16,177 nt of DNA from Alkalibaculum bacchi (GCF_937875145.1 NZ_CALNCS010000045.1:1-16177); one strand, 5' to 3'. Numbered from the stretch's first letter, positions 1-6,644 are shown. The notes: generated from the letters alone by a model not told the origin. Program-made: numbers and translations.

Positions 1-61
1 TCAAAATGTTTAAGAAGAGTAATCCTTCATGCGATTACCGTGAGCGATTATATTCTTTCTC

Positions 62-90
62 TTGCTATCTTTTTTACCCTATGTTAAAAT
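62..90 (+). promoter_or_regulatory. Predicted sigma-A promoter of secG
   Basis: A -35-like TTGCTA (62-67) is separated by exactly 17 bases from a -10 element TAAAAT (85-90). A TG dinucleotide at 82-83 makes this an extended -10 promoter. Transcription would begin near 97, giving a leader of about 27 bases that contains the secG ribosome binding site. No better promoter is visible upstream. Confidence 0.6.
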
Positions 91-123
91 GTTATTGTTA
101 AACAATTGGTTAAGAGGTGTGAC

Positions 124-351
124 ATGCAAACTTTTATTTTAATAGCATTGGTTATTTCGAGTATTGTGTTAATTGCAAGTGTAATGTTGCAATCTGGTAA
201 GGATGCTGGTTTGTCCGGATCTATTGCTGGAGGAGCGGAAGGTTTTTATGGTAAGAAAAAAAGTAGAGGTTATGACGCTATTTTTGAAAAATTGACAAAG
301 ATTTCTGCTGCAGTTTTCATGTTATCTGCATTTATAAACTCGCTGTTATAA
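124..351 (+). CDS. secG: Preprotein translocase subunit SecG
   Basis: SecG is the small accessory subunit of the SecYEG channel in the cytoplasmic membrane and helps SecA-driven protein export. The 75-residue product has the usual two membrane segments (about residues 3-22 and 57-74). They are joined by the conserved family loop: LQSGKDAGLSGSIAGGAEG at about 22-40, then a basic stretch with KKK. The ATG at 124 is chosen because AAGAGGTG (112-119) sits just upstream. A TTG at 106 in the same frame would add six polar residues and place the ribosome binding site inside the gene. In many Firmicutes secG lies directly before rnr and smpB; here hppA and a DUF1294 gene come between. It has its own promoter and a hairpin after its stop. 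Confidence 0.93.
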   Translation: MQTFILIALVISSIVLIASVMLQSGKDAGLSGSIAGGAEGFYGKKKSRGYDAIFEKLTKISAAVFMLSAFINSLL

Positions 352-366
352 TTTTGCAAAGATAAG

Positions 367-405
367 CCACTAACGTGAAATCAATAAAGTGTTAGTGGTA
401 TCTTT
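367..405 (+). terminator. Weak hairpin after secG
   Basis: An exact 8-base inverted repeat, CCACTAAC (367-374) and GTTAGTGG (391-398), encloses a 16-base loop. It is followed by a short, broken T stretch (TATCTTTA). The long loop and poor U-run make it a weak terminator or only an mRNA 3' end structure. It separates secG from hppA. Confidence 0.4.
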
Positions 406-414
406 ATGCTTCGT

Positions 415-443
415 TTGAAAAGGTTTACGAACTTATTTAATAC
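415..443 (+). promoter_or_regulatory. Possible hppA promoter
   Basis: TTGAAA (415-420) could serve as a -35, with TAATAC at 438-443 (17-base gap) or TTTAAT at 436-441 (15-base gap) as the -10. Either leaves a leader of about 100 bases before hppA. Some promoter is expected because a hairpin separates hppA from secG. The match is only moderate, and I recognise no riboswitch in the leader. Confidence 0.3.
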
Positions 444-553
444 AAACTTAAAAACTCTATCTTAGTAATAAGCTAAAGTACAAAAGTGCATGTGTTTGCA
501 TTAATATCCAGGGAGTAAACCTTAAAATAAATTATTAAAAGGGGAATTATATT

Positions 554-2521
554 ATGGAGTGGACTATTTATTCAGCACCAAATGTAGGCGCAGTCGCCCT
601 TCTCTTTGCTCTATACCTCGCTAGAAAAGTAGACAAGGTAGACGCTGGAACAGATAGAATGAAGGAGATTGCTTCCTATATACACGATGGCGCCATGGCG
701 TTTTTGCGTAGACAGTACATGTATATGGCTGTTTTCATTGTAGTGGCAACATTAATTTTAGCAGTAACGCCAGGATTAGGTTTATACACTGCGATTTGTT
801 TTGTTTTAGGAGCAATCTGTTCCATTTTAGCAGGGTTCTTCGGCATGCAAGTTGCTACAAAAGCAAATGTTCGAACTGCTAATGCAGCTAGAGAAGGTGG
901 AATGAACAAAGCATTAAGCATTGCCTTTTCCGGTGGAGCAGTTATGGGAATGTGTGTAGTAGGTTTAGGATTATTAGGAGTTGGTGCACTTTATATTATT
1001 TTTAAAGATCCTACTATTGTCACAGGTTTTGGTCTTGGGGCTTCTTCTATGGCTTTATTTGGACGAGTTGGTGGCGGTATATATACAAAAGCAGCAGATG
1101 TAGGCGCTGACTTAGTAGGTAAAGTAGAAGCAGGTATTCCAGAAGACGATCCTAGAAACCCTGCTGTAATCGCTGACAATGTTGGAGACAATGTTGGTGA
1201 CGTTGCAGGTATGGGTGCAGACTTATTCGAATCTTATGTAGGTTCTATTATTTCAGCACTTACTTTAGGTGCTGTAACATATGGAGTAAGTGGAGTAGCT
1301 TTTCCATTAGTGCTTTCAGCGTTAGGGGTTCTAGCTTCTATTGTTGCAACATTCTTTGTAAGGGGAGATGAAAAATCAGACCCACACAAAACTCTTAATA
1401 CAGGAACTTATGTTGCAGGAATTATCACCATTGCAGGGGCTTTTTTCTTAAGTAGATATTTTTTTGATGGAATTAATGAATTTATCGCTATTGTAGCAGG
1501 TCTTGCAGTAGGTATTGTTATTGGTGTAGTAACAGAATACTATACTTCTGATAACTACAAACCAGTACAAAAAATTGCACAACAATCAGAGACAGGTGCA
1601 GCTACAAATATTATTAGCGGTCTTGCTGTAGGAATGTACTCAACAGCTATTCCTGTAGTACTTATCGTAGTAGCAGTATTAATTGCATTTAAGTTTGCAG
1701 GTCTTTATGGTATTGCTCTTGCAGCTGTAGGTATGCTTTCAATAGTAGGTATAACCATTGCAGTTGACGCTTATGGTCCAATTTCGGATAATGCAGGTGG
1801 TATTGCTGAAATGGCAGAACTAGATCCAGCTGTTCGAAAAATCACAGATACATTAGATTCAGTAGGTAATACAACAGCAGCTATTGGTAAAGGATTTGCC
1901 ATTGGTTCAGCGGCACTTACAGCATTAGCTTTATTCGTATCTTATGCGGAAGCTGTAAATCTAACAACAATTGATATTTTAGATCCAATTGTAATTGCAG
2001 GTATGTTTATAGGTGGAATGTTGCCATATGTATTCTCAGCATTAACAATGGAAGCTGTTGGAGAGGCAGCTAACGAAATGATTGAAGAAGTAAGAAGACA
2101 ATTTAGAACAATCCCAGGTATCTTAGAAGGAACAGGAAAACCAGATTATGCTACTTGTGTAGATATTTCTACAAAAGCTGCATTAAAGAAGATGGTTGTT
2201 CCAGGTTTAATAGCAGTAGTTGTGCCATTAGCAGTAGGGTTTATATTAGGTAAAAATGCCTTAGGTGGACTTCTTGCTGGAGCAACTGTTACAGGTGTTC
2301 TAGTAGCGATTCAAATGGCAAACTCTGGTGGAGCATGGGATAATGCGAAAAAGTACATCGAAGGTGGAGCACACGGTGGAAAAGGTAGCGAAGCTCACAA
2401 AGCAGCTGTAGTCGGCGATACTGTAGGGGACCCATACAAAGATACATCTGGTCCATCTATAAATATCCTAATCAAATTGATGACTATCGTATCTTTAGTA
2501 TTTGCACCATTGTTTTTATAA
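554..2521 (+). CDS. hppA: K+-dependent membrane-bound pyrophosphatase, probably Na+-pumping
   Basis: An integral membrane enzyme that hydrolyses pyrophosphate and pumps Na+ and/or H+ out of the cytoplasm, saving energy from biosynthetic reactions. The 655 residues fit the prokaryotic family, with many hydrophobic segments throughout. The substrate-binding motif DVGADLVGK is at 182-190, followed by DNVGDNVGDVAGMGADLFESY (split across 208-228). A second acidic site, DAYGPISDNAGG, is at 405-416, and the C-terminal GDTVGDPYKDTSGPS motif is at 621-635. The GNTTAAIGKG motif (438-447) has Ala442 where K+-independent enzymes carry Lys, which marks the K+-dependent subfamily. Glu226 in LFES sits where Na+-transporting enzymes such as that of Thermotoga maritima have their ion-gate glutamate, rather than one turn along as in plant H+ pumps. 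Na+ transport is therefore likely, but a dual Na+/H+ pump is not excluded. The ATG at 554 follows AAAAGGGGA. A strong terminator ends the unit. Confidence 0.96.
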   Translation: MEWTIYSAPNVGAVALLFALYLARKVDKVDAGTDRMKEIASYIHDGAMAFLRRQYMYMAVFIVVATLILAVTPGLGLYTAICFVLGAICSILAGFFGMQVATKANVRTANAAREGGMNKALSIAFSGGAVMGMCVVGLGLLGVGALYIIFKDPTIVTGFGLGASSMALFGRVGGGIYTKAADVGADLVGKVEAGIPEDDPRNPAVIADNVGDNVGDVAGMGADLFESYVGSIISALTLGAVTYGVSGVAFPLVLSALGVLASIVATFFVRGDEKSDPHKTLNTGTYVAGIITIAGAFFLSRYFFDGINEFIAIVAGLAVGIVIGVVTEYYTSDNYKPVQKIAQQSETGAATNIISGLAVGMYSTAIPVVLIVVAVLIAFKFAGLYGIALAAVGMLSIVGITIAVDAYGPISDNAGGIAEMAELDPAVRKITDTLDSVGNTTAAIGKGFAIGSAALTALALFVSYAEAVNLTTIDILDPIVIAGMFIGGMLPYVFSALTMEAVGEAANEMIEEVRRQFRTIPGILEGTGKPDYATCVDISTKAALKKMVVPGLIAVVVPLAVGFILGKNALGGLLAGATVTGVLVAIQMANSGGAWDNAKKYIEGGAHGGKGSEAHKAAVVGDTVGDPYKDTSGPSINILIKLMTIVSLVFAPLFL

Positions 2522-2541
2522 GTAAATAGCACATTGAATAG

Positions 2542-2586
2542 AATGCCTTCTGGGAGAATGATTTTCTTCTGGAAGGTATTTTTTTT
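2542..2586 (+). terminator. Intrinsic terminator of hppA
   Basis: AATGCCTTC (2542-2550) pairs with GAAGGTATT (2572-2580) with one G-U pair. Inside it GGAGAA can pair with TTCTTC to extend the stem. Eight T residues follow (2579-2586). It begins about 20 bases after the hppA stop and has all the marks of a Rho-independent terminator. Confidence 0.85.
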
Positions 2587-2630
2587 AAGGACAGGTGGTA
2601 AGGTGGTCAGCAAAAGCTATATGGTTGCAC

Positions 2631-2670
2631 GGTTGGTTCGTTGGACGGTTGGTTCGTTGGACGGTTGGAC
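2631..2670. repeat. 16-base tandem repeat, 2.5 copies
   Basis: GGTTGGTTCGTTGGAC occurs perfectly twice in tandem (2631-2646, 2647-2662), then a half unit GGTTGGAC (2663-2670). Each unit is itself built from two related 8-base blocks, so the tract reads as five octamers. It lies outside any gene and looks like a slippage-prone microsatellite. Confidence 0.85.
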
Positions 2671-2705
2671 GGGAAAACCACACTCGCCGAAAGGCCAGGT
2701 AATGT

Positions 2706-2732
2706 AGATTCTTCGCTTCGCTCAAGAATGAC
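2706..2732 (-). repeat. Interspersed hairpin repeat, copy 1 (inverted)
   Basis: Read on the minus strand this begins GTCATTCTTGAGCGAAGCGA and ends in AGAATCT. It matches copies at 2795-2845 and 9022-9067 in layout. ATTCTT (2708-2713) and AAGAAT (2724-2729) form the outer stem, enclosing a GC-GC inner pairing. The stem bases differ from copy 3 on both arms together (ATTCT/AGAAT against ATCCT/AGGAT), as expected for a conserved hairpin. Confidence 0.7.
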
Positions 2733-2794
2733 TTTAGTTGAAGTAGGACTTTCGTGTTGAGGCTTAATCTTTTTTGATGTTTTGCATTTTGACC

Positions 2795-2845
2795 CTAGCG
2801 CCTGCACATGTCATCTTGAGGCTTTAGCCGAAGGATCTTAAGACC
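2795..2845 (+). repeat. Interspersed hairpin repeat, copy 2
   Basis: The copy opens with CTAGCGCCTGC, continues through GTCATCTTGAGG and ends GGATCTTAAGACC. Pairing is ATCTT (2813-2817) with AGGAT (2832-2836), a GA/GA internal pair (2818-2819, 2830-2831), GGC with GCC (2820-2822, 2827-2829) and a TTTA loop. The upstream block CTAGC-C-TGC also occurs in copy 3 (9022-9032), so the repeat is about 45-50 bases long. Confidence 0.7.
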
Positions 2846-2876
2846 CTCAAGGTCACACCTAAGTGTATTTAATTCT

Positions 2877-2896
2877 CAATTGTAAATTTTCAATTG
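2877..2896. repeat. Paired CAATTG palindromes before the DUF1294 gene
   Basis: CAATTG occurs at 2877-2882 and 2891-2896, separated by eight bases, within a TTYTCAATTGT direct repeat 14 bases apart. The second copy overlaps the possible -35 at 2894-2899. It could be an operator or simply another low-complexity intergenic repeat. Confidence 0.35.
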
Positions 2897-2922
2897 TGCG
2901 TAAAGCGTACGAAAGGTATAAT
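2894..2922 (+). promoter_or_regulatory. Possible promoter of the DUF1294 gene
   Basis: TTGTGC (2894-2899), a 17-base gap and a perfect TATAAT (2917-2922). The predicted start near 2929 falls on the ribosome binding site AGGGAG (2928-2933), so the transcript would have almost no leader. That makes the call uncertain despite the good -10. Confidence 0.35.
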
Positions 2923-2943
2923 GGTCTAGGGAGTTGGAAAATT

Positions 2944-3210
2944 ATGAGAGAGATTATTTATTATTTGTTTATAGTAAATGTAGTAAGCATTTTATTCATG
3001 TATGCAGATAAAAAAAGAGCTATAAGGGGAGAGTATCGAATAAGTGAAAAGGTTCTTCTTGGCTTAAGTGTAATGGGGGGTAGTCTGGGCATATGGTTTG
3101 GTATGCATAGTTTTCATCATAAGACAAAAAAAACAATCTTTAAATATGGTGTGCCTATTATTCTTTCTATTCAAATTATTTTGTATATTGTTTATACATT
3201 TAATAAATAA
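2944..3210 (+). CDS. DUF1294 family small membrane protein
   Basis: An 88-residue membrane protein of unknown function. It shows the DUF1294 pattern: a first hydrophobic segment (about 3-20), then YADKKRAIRGEYRISE (20-35), a second hydrophobic Gly-rich segment (38-54, with GGSLG), the signature FHHKTKKTIF (57-66), and a final hydrophobic segment (about 69-85). The ATG at 2944 is preferred because AGGGAG (2928-2933) lies 10 bases upstream. An in-frame GTG at 2863 would add 27 residues translated from repeat-like sequence with no family likeness. It stands alone between the hppA terminator and rnr; no functional link to either is evident. Confidence 0.85.
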   Translation: MREIIYYLFIVNVVSILFMYADKKRAIRGEYRISEKVLLGLSVMGGSLGIWFGMHSFHHKTKKTIFKYGVPIILSIQIILYIVYTFNK

Positions 3211-3305
3211 TAAATACAATAAAATAGTAATGGTCTTTAGTTATTAAAACTAGTCTTAGAGATAGTTGTTTATTATAAATAAAAGAGTGATAAAAGTATG
3301 GGAAT

Positions 3306-3312
3306 AAGGAGG
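3306..3312 (+). promoter_or_regulatory. Ribosome binding site fixing the TTG start of rnr
   Basis: AAGGAGG is a perfect Shine-Dalgarno sequence seven bases before TTG at 3320. No ATG lies in frame nearby, so it settles the start. Confidence 0.85.
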
Positions 3313-3319
3313 GGAAATT

Positions 3320-5506
3320 TTGATTTCAAAAGAAAATGTACTAGCTCTAATGAATCACGAAGATTATAAAGCTATGGGATATAAGGATATGATTTATTTA
3401 TTTGGTTTGCATAATAAAAAAGAGAAGAAGGCTCTTAAAGATATTTTACATGCTCTATTAGAAGAAAATAAGGTAATGCAGAATAAAAGAGGCAAGTATA
3501 TCTTACCTGATCCGAATAAATACGTCTCAGGGACCTTGCAAGGTCATGCTAAGGGTTTTGGCTTTGTTATTCCTGATGACAATATATTTGGCACAGATAT
3601 TTTTATAAGCCCTGCTGACTTAATGGGAGCGATGGATGGAGACAAAGTCCTTGTAAAAATAGAACGAAAATCTGGAAACAATAAAAGCGCAGAAGGAGAA
3701 ATTATTCAGATTTTAGAAAGAAAGTCTCAGCTAATAGTCGGTACCTATGAGGACAGCCGAAATTTTGGTTTTGTTGTACCGGATAATAAAAAGATTTTCC
3801 GAGACATTTATATACCTAAAAATGGTCATGAAACGCCAAAAACAGGTGATAAAGTTGTAGTTGAGATTACGGTGTGGCCAAGTGCGAACCGGAGCCCAGA
3901 GGGTAGAATTGTAGAATTACTAGGTCATCAAAAAGATATCGGTATTGATATTTTATCTATAGTACGAGAGCACAATTTACCAGATGATTTTCCTGATGAG
4001 GTGAAAGTTCAATTACACAATATACCGAGTATTGTAGAGGAGAAAGAAATAGCGAATAGACGGGATCTAAGGCAGATGAAAATGGTCACTATAGATGGTG
4101 CAGATGCAAAGGATTTGGATGATGCAGTGTCTATTCAAAAATTGCCTAATGGACATTACAAATTAGGGGTTCATATTGCTGATGTAAGCAACTATGTTAC
4201 TGAAGGAAGCGATATCGATAAAGAAGCATTCGATAGAGGTACGAGCGTTTATTTATTAGACCGAGTTATTCCTATGCTTCCTAGAGAATTATCTAATGGG
4301 ATTTGCAGCTTGAATGCAAAGGTAGATCGCTTAGCTTTTAGCTGTGAGATGGAAATTGACAAGGATGGAAAAGTAGTACAACACGATATCTTTAAATCCG
4401 TTATCAATGTAAATTCAAGAATGACTTACGATGATGTGACAGAGATATTAGTTCACGATAATGAAGAGCTAAAAGAGAAATATAAAGATTTAGTAGAAGA
4501 TTTTAAGTCTATGGAAGAGTTGGCGCAAATTCTTCGTGAGAAGAGGAGGATGAAGAGAGGCGCTATTGATTTTGACTTCCCTGAATCAAAAATCTTATTG
4601 GATGAAAAGGGTAAGTCTGTAGGCGTAGAGCTTCGAGAAAGAACGATTTCTCATAGATTGATCGAAGAGTTTATGTTGGTATGTAATGAGACAGTAGCAG
4701 AGCATATGTTTTGGACACAACTGCCCTTTGTATATCGGGTTCATGAGGAACCTAAATCCGAAAAAATACAGGCATTAAGCGAGTTTATTCGAACCTTTGG
4801 TTATCGTATTCACTATCAGGACACTATTCATCCCTCTGCACTGCAAAAACTGCTAGAAGATGTATCTGGAAAACAAGAAGAAGCTCTCATAAGTAGATTG
4901 ACATTAAGGTCTATGCAACAAGCTCGTTACTATGAGGAAAACTTAGGTCACTTTGGGCTGTCTGCACAATACTACACCCATTTTACCTCGCCGATAAGAA
5001 GATATCCTGATTTGATCATTCACCGTATTATCAGTGAAATGTTAGAGAACAAATTGACGGATAAGAGAATTGAAAAATTACAAAAGAAAATAGGCGAAAT
5101 TAGTAAGCAGTGTTCTCAAAGAGAGCGAAGAGCTGAATTAGCTGAAAGAGATGTAGATGATTTAAAGAAATGCGAATATATGCTTACTAAGATTGGAGAA
5201 GAATTTGAGGGAATTATCTCTAGTGTAACATCCTTTGGATTTTTCGTGGAATTAGAAAATACAATAGAAGGCCTTGTAAGAGTTCAGACAATAGATGATG
5301 ATTACTATATTTACGATGACAAAAAACACAGGTTTATAGGTGAACATACAAGAAAAACCTATAAATTAGGTGATAAAGTAGAAATCGTCGTTCACAAGGT
5401 AGATATGACCACTAGGCAGATCGATTTTCTGTTAGTTGACAAAGATGAAGAAATAGATTATAATAATATAACCATTGAGGATGAATCAAATAATGGTCAA
5501 TATTGA
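3320..5506 (+). CDS. rnr: Ribonuclease R (3'-5' exoribonuclease)
   Basis: A processive 3'-to-5' exoribonuclease that degrades structured RNA, including defective mRNAs released by trans-translation. The 728 residues show the family order: an N-terminal winged-helix region (about 1-62), two cold-shock/OB domains (about 66-135 and 137-200), the RNB catalytic domain (about 245-575) and a C-terminal S1 domain (about 626-706). The RNB active-site motif DGADAKDLDD (259-268) supplies the metal-binding aspartates. The second signature, YTHFTSPIRRYPDLIIHR at 552-569, carries the conserved arginines. The S1 domain starts GEEFEGIISSVTSFGFFVEL. It is shorter than the E. coli enzyme and lacks a long Lys-rich tail, ending in an acidic tail instead. 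TTG at 3320 is the start, fixed by AAGGAGG seven bases upstream. smpB and ssrA follow, its usual partners. Confidence 0.96.
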   Translation: MISKENVLALMNHEDYKAMGYKDMIYLFGLHNKKEKKALKDILHALLEENKVMQNKRGKYILPDPNKYVSGTLQGHAKGFGFVIPDDNIFGTDIFISPADLMGAMDGDKVLVKIERKSGNNKSAEGEIIQILERKSQLIVGTYEDSRNFGFVVPDNKKIFRDIYIPKNGHETPKTGDKVVVEITVWPSANRSPEGRIVELLGHQKDIGIDILSIVREHNLPDDFPDEVKVQLHNIPSIVEEKEIANRRDLRQMKMVTIDGADAKDLDDAVSIQKLPNGHYKLGVHIADVSNYVTEGSDIDKEAFDRGTSVYLLDRVIPMLPRELSNGICSLNAKVDRLAFSCEMEIDKDGKVVQHDIFKSVINVNSRMTYDDVTEILVHDNEELKEKYKDLVEDFKSMEELAQILREKRRMKRGAIDFDFPESKILLDEKGKSVGVELRERTISHRLIEEFMLVCNETVAEHMFWTQLPFVYRVHEEPKSEKIQALSEFIRTFGYRIHYQDTIHPSALQKLLEDVSGKQEEALISRLTLRSMQQARYYEENLGHFGLSAQYYTHFTSPIRRYPDLIIHRIISEMLENKLTDKRIEKLQKKIGEISKQCSQRERRAELAERDVDDLKKCEYMLTKIGEEFEGIISSVTSFGFFVELENTIEGLVRVQTIDDDYYIYDDKKHRFIGEHTRKTYKLGDKVEIVVHKVDMTTRQIDFLLVDKDEEIDYNNITIEDESNNGQY

Positions 5507-5524
5507 TTTATAGATAATAATTAC

Positions 5525-5546
5525 AGGCGGACAATTTTGTTCGCCT
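5525..5546 (+). terminator. Hairpin between rnr and smpB
   Basis: AGGCGGACAA (5525-5534) pairs with TTGTTCGCCT (5537-5546), ten pairs with one G-U. Because the central TT is too short for a loop, the inner A-T pairs would open. The following sequence has no T-run, so termination is probably inefficient. The right arm supplies the -35 of the promoter predicted for smpB. Confidence 0.5.
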
Positions 5547-5565
5547 ATATTCATCTGTATATAAT
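5537..5565 (+). promoter_or_regulatory. Predicted smpB promoter, overlapping the hairpin
   Basis: TTGTTC (5537-5542), a 17-base gap, and a perfect TATAAT (5560-5565). Transcription would start near 5572 and run through smpB, possibly into ssrA. The -35 is the 3' arm of the inverted repeat at 5525-5546. Confidence 0.5.
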
Positions 5566-5594
5566 AAAAAACGCACTGTAAAGCTGCCGCAAGT

Positions 5595-5600
5595 GAGGGG
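5595..5600 (+). promoter_or_regulatory. Ribosome binding site fixing the TTG start of smpB
   Basis: GAGGGG lies seven bases before TTG at 5608. The in-frame GTG at 5593 overlaps this site, so it is not the start. Confidence 0.75.
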
Positions 5601-5607
5601 TGTACTG

Positions 5608-6072
5608 TTGAAAAATAGTGAAATAAAAGTAATCGCTCAAAATAAAAAAGCAAGACATGAGTATTTCATTGAGGATACTTATGAAGCCGGCATAGAGTTG
5701 TTTGGTACTGAAGTAAAGTCCATTAGAGCGGGAAAAATCAATTTAAAGGAATCTCATGCAGATATCAAAAATGGCGAAGTCTTTGTTTATAATATGCATA
5801 TTAGCCCATACGAAATGGGGAACATATACAATAAGGACCCTCTAAGGGTTCGGAAACTATTACTACACAAAAGAGAAATCAGAAAACTAATTGGTCTAAG
5901 GCAACAACAAGGCTACACCTTAGTACCGCTACGTGTATACCTAAAAAATAGTAAAGTAAAAATAGAACTAGCCCTAGCCAAAGGGAAAAAACTCCACGAT
6001 AAGAGACACGATATAGCATCTAAGGACGCAGAACGCAGGATTCAGCGGGCTGTACGTCGTGAAGTAGAATAG
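5608..6072 (+). CDS. smpB: SsrA-binding protein SmpB
   Basis: SmpB binds the tRNA-like end of tmRNA and carries it to stalled ribosomes, its C-terminal tail occupying the empty mRNA channel. The product is 154 residues, the normal length. The N-terminus reads KVIAQNKKARHEYFIEDTYE (7-26), followed by the RNA-binding GTEVKSIRAGK (33-43), then NMHISPYEMGN. The C-terminal basic tail has the typical GKKLHDKRHDIASKDAERR pattern, ending RRVE-like (RREVE). TTG at 5608 is preferred over GTG at 5593. It puts GAGGGG seven bases upstream and matches the usual SmpB N-terminus. ssrA, its RNA partner, begins 215 bases downstream on the same strand, and rnr lies upstream; this is a common clostridial arrangement. 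Confidence 0.95.
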   Translation: MKNSEIKVIAQNKKARHEYFIEDTYEAGIELFGTEVKSIRAGKINLKESHADIKNGEVFVYNMHISPYEMGNIYNKDPLRVRKLLLHKREIRKLIGLRQQQGYTLVPLRVYLKNSKVKIELALAKGKKLHDKRHDIASKDAERRIQRAVRREVE

Positions 6073-6086
6073 GGCTGAAACCCCCA

Positions 6087-6230
6087 AATTATTTTATTAT
6101 TACCAATCATTTACACTATATGAACTCTAAAGAATATGATATACTTATGGCGAGCATTCGTGAAACAGAAAGAATGCTAAAAGGTTTAGTAAATAGTATT
6201 CTAAATGAAATGACTACTAGTAAAAAGTAG
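6087..6230 (+). pseudogene. C-terminal remnant of a four-helix-bundle (S23-like) protein gene
   Basis: A 36-codon frame from ATG 6120 to TAG 6228-6230 reads MNSKEYDILMASIRETERML then KGLVNSILNEMTTSKK. From memory this aligns closely with the C-terminal helix of the four-helix-bundle protein family, first known from 23S rRNA intervening sequences. That helix usually ends EEYEELLEEIEEIGKMLNGLI-like, with ML-GL--S. The likeness continues upstream of the ATG in the same frame (about 6087-6119, FIITNHLHY). There is no start or ribosome binding site, and the N-terminal three quarters are absent. The most likely reading is a decayed fragment joined to the end of smpB; a tiny expressed protein is less likely. 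Confidence 0.5.
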
Positions 6231-6248
6231 CATAATAAGACCCTAAAA

Positions 6249-6278
6249 CTGGTTGCTGCTTTTTGGTGGCTGGTTGCT
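6249..6278 (+). repeat. Nine-base direct repeat before ssrA
   Basis: CTGGTTGCT occurs at 6249-6257 and 6270-6278, ten bases before the mature 5' end of tmRNA, so both would lie in the precursor's 5' leader. Function unknown; it could be chance or a local duplication. No convincing -10 lies at the right distance before 6288, so the RNA is probably made from farther upstream and trimmed by RNase P. Confidence 0.4.
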
Positions 6279-6287
6279 CAAAAAAAT

Positions 6288-6644
6288 GGGGGCGCAATGG
6301 CTTCGACGGGGGTGTTGAAGCAGGAGTAGCGAGTCGATGTCGCCAAGCATCGTTAAAAGTGGCATATAAAATTAAACGCAAACGAAAATAACAACGCTTA
6401 CGCGTTAGCAGCCTAGTTGCTGCTCGTCCGACCTTAGAGACCCACGACTAAGGACTCGGGCGCCAAATTAGTGGGGAACCGCTTTTAGGGATGTTCCGAC
6501 CTAAGGGCGAATAATCGGAACTAGTCTGCGAAGTAGCTTGTCATTGAGCGACTTCAAGGGCGAATGCTAAAGCAATGACTGCGCTCGGAGAAACTCCTGT
6601 GAATGCATTTTCGGACGTGGGTTCGATTCCCACCGCCTCCACCA
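6288..6644 (+). ncRNA. ssrA: Transfer-messenger RNA (tmRNA)
   Basis: tmRNA acts as both tRNA and mRNA to free stalled ribosomes and tag the incomplete protein for proteolysis. The 5' end GGGGGCG (6288-6294) pairs with CGCCTCC (6634-6640) to form the seven-pair acceptor stem. The third pair is G-U, the alanyl-tRNA synthetase identity element. A73 and an encoded CCA (6642-6644) follow. The T arm is GTGGGTTCGATTCCCAC just before the 3' acceptor strand. The 5' segment GCAATGGCTTCGACGGGG is a tmRNA hallmark. The tag frame is at 6378-6416. At 357 bases it is the expected one-piece form. It lies beside smpB and ends in a strong terminator that starts at its last base. Confidence 0.97.
6378..6416 (+). 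other. tmRNA proteolysis-tag reading frame
   Basis: Starting at the probable resume codon GCA (6378-6380), the frame encodes ANENNNAYALAA and ends at TAG (6414-6416). The ALAA end is the usual degradation signal for ClpXP-type proteases. The bases before GCA (TTAAAC) resemble the E. coli TTAGTC, with A at -4. An alanine from the charged tmRNA itself would precede the encoded tag. Confidence 0.85.

Larger units (their letters stand above)
2587..2943. other. Gene-free stretch holding repeats
   Basis: I see no credible gene between the hppA terminator and the DUF1294 gene. The short frames here are repeat translations or chance. The stretch holds a 16-base tandem repeat (2631-2670), two oppositely oriented copies of a hairpin repeat (2706-2732 and 2795-2845), a TTGAGGCTT direct repeat (2757-2765 and 2816-2824), a CAATTG double palindrome (2877-2896) and a possible promoter (2894-2922). 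It resembles an interspersed-repeat landing zone. Confidence 0.6.

Noticed and set aside
106..123. TTG start upstream in secG
   Set aside because: It would place the AAGAGGTG ribosome binding site inside the gene and add a polar stretch before the first membrane segment.
444..553. Riboswitch in the hppA leader
   Set aside because: Only weak short pairings are visible and no known aptamer pattern; a sodium-type switch would need a covariance search.
2631..2670. CRISPR array
   Set aside because: The units are directly tandem with no spacers.
2607..2807. Minus-strand 66-codon frame with a Pro/Asn/Thr repeat
   Set aside because: It is a translation of the 16-base tandem repeat and hairpin repeat; no ribosome binding site or known family.
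2863..2943. GTG extension of the DUF1294 gene
   Set aside because: The added 27 residues come from repeat-like sequence, while ATG 2944 has a ribosome binding site and gives the normal family length.
5593..5607. GTG start for smpB
   Set aside because: It overlaps the ribosome binding site used by TTG 5608, which gives the usual SmpB N-terminus.
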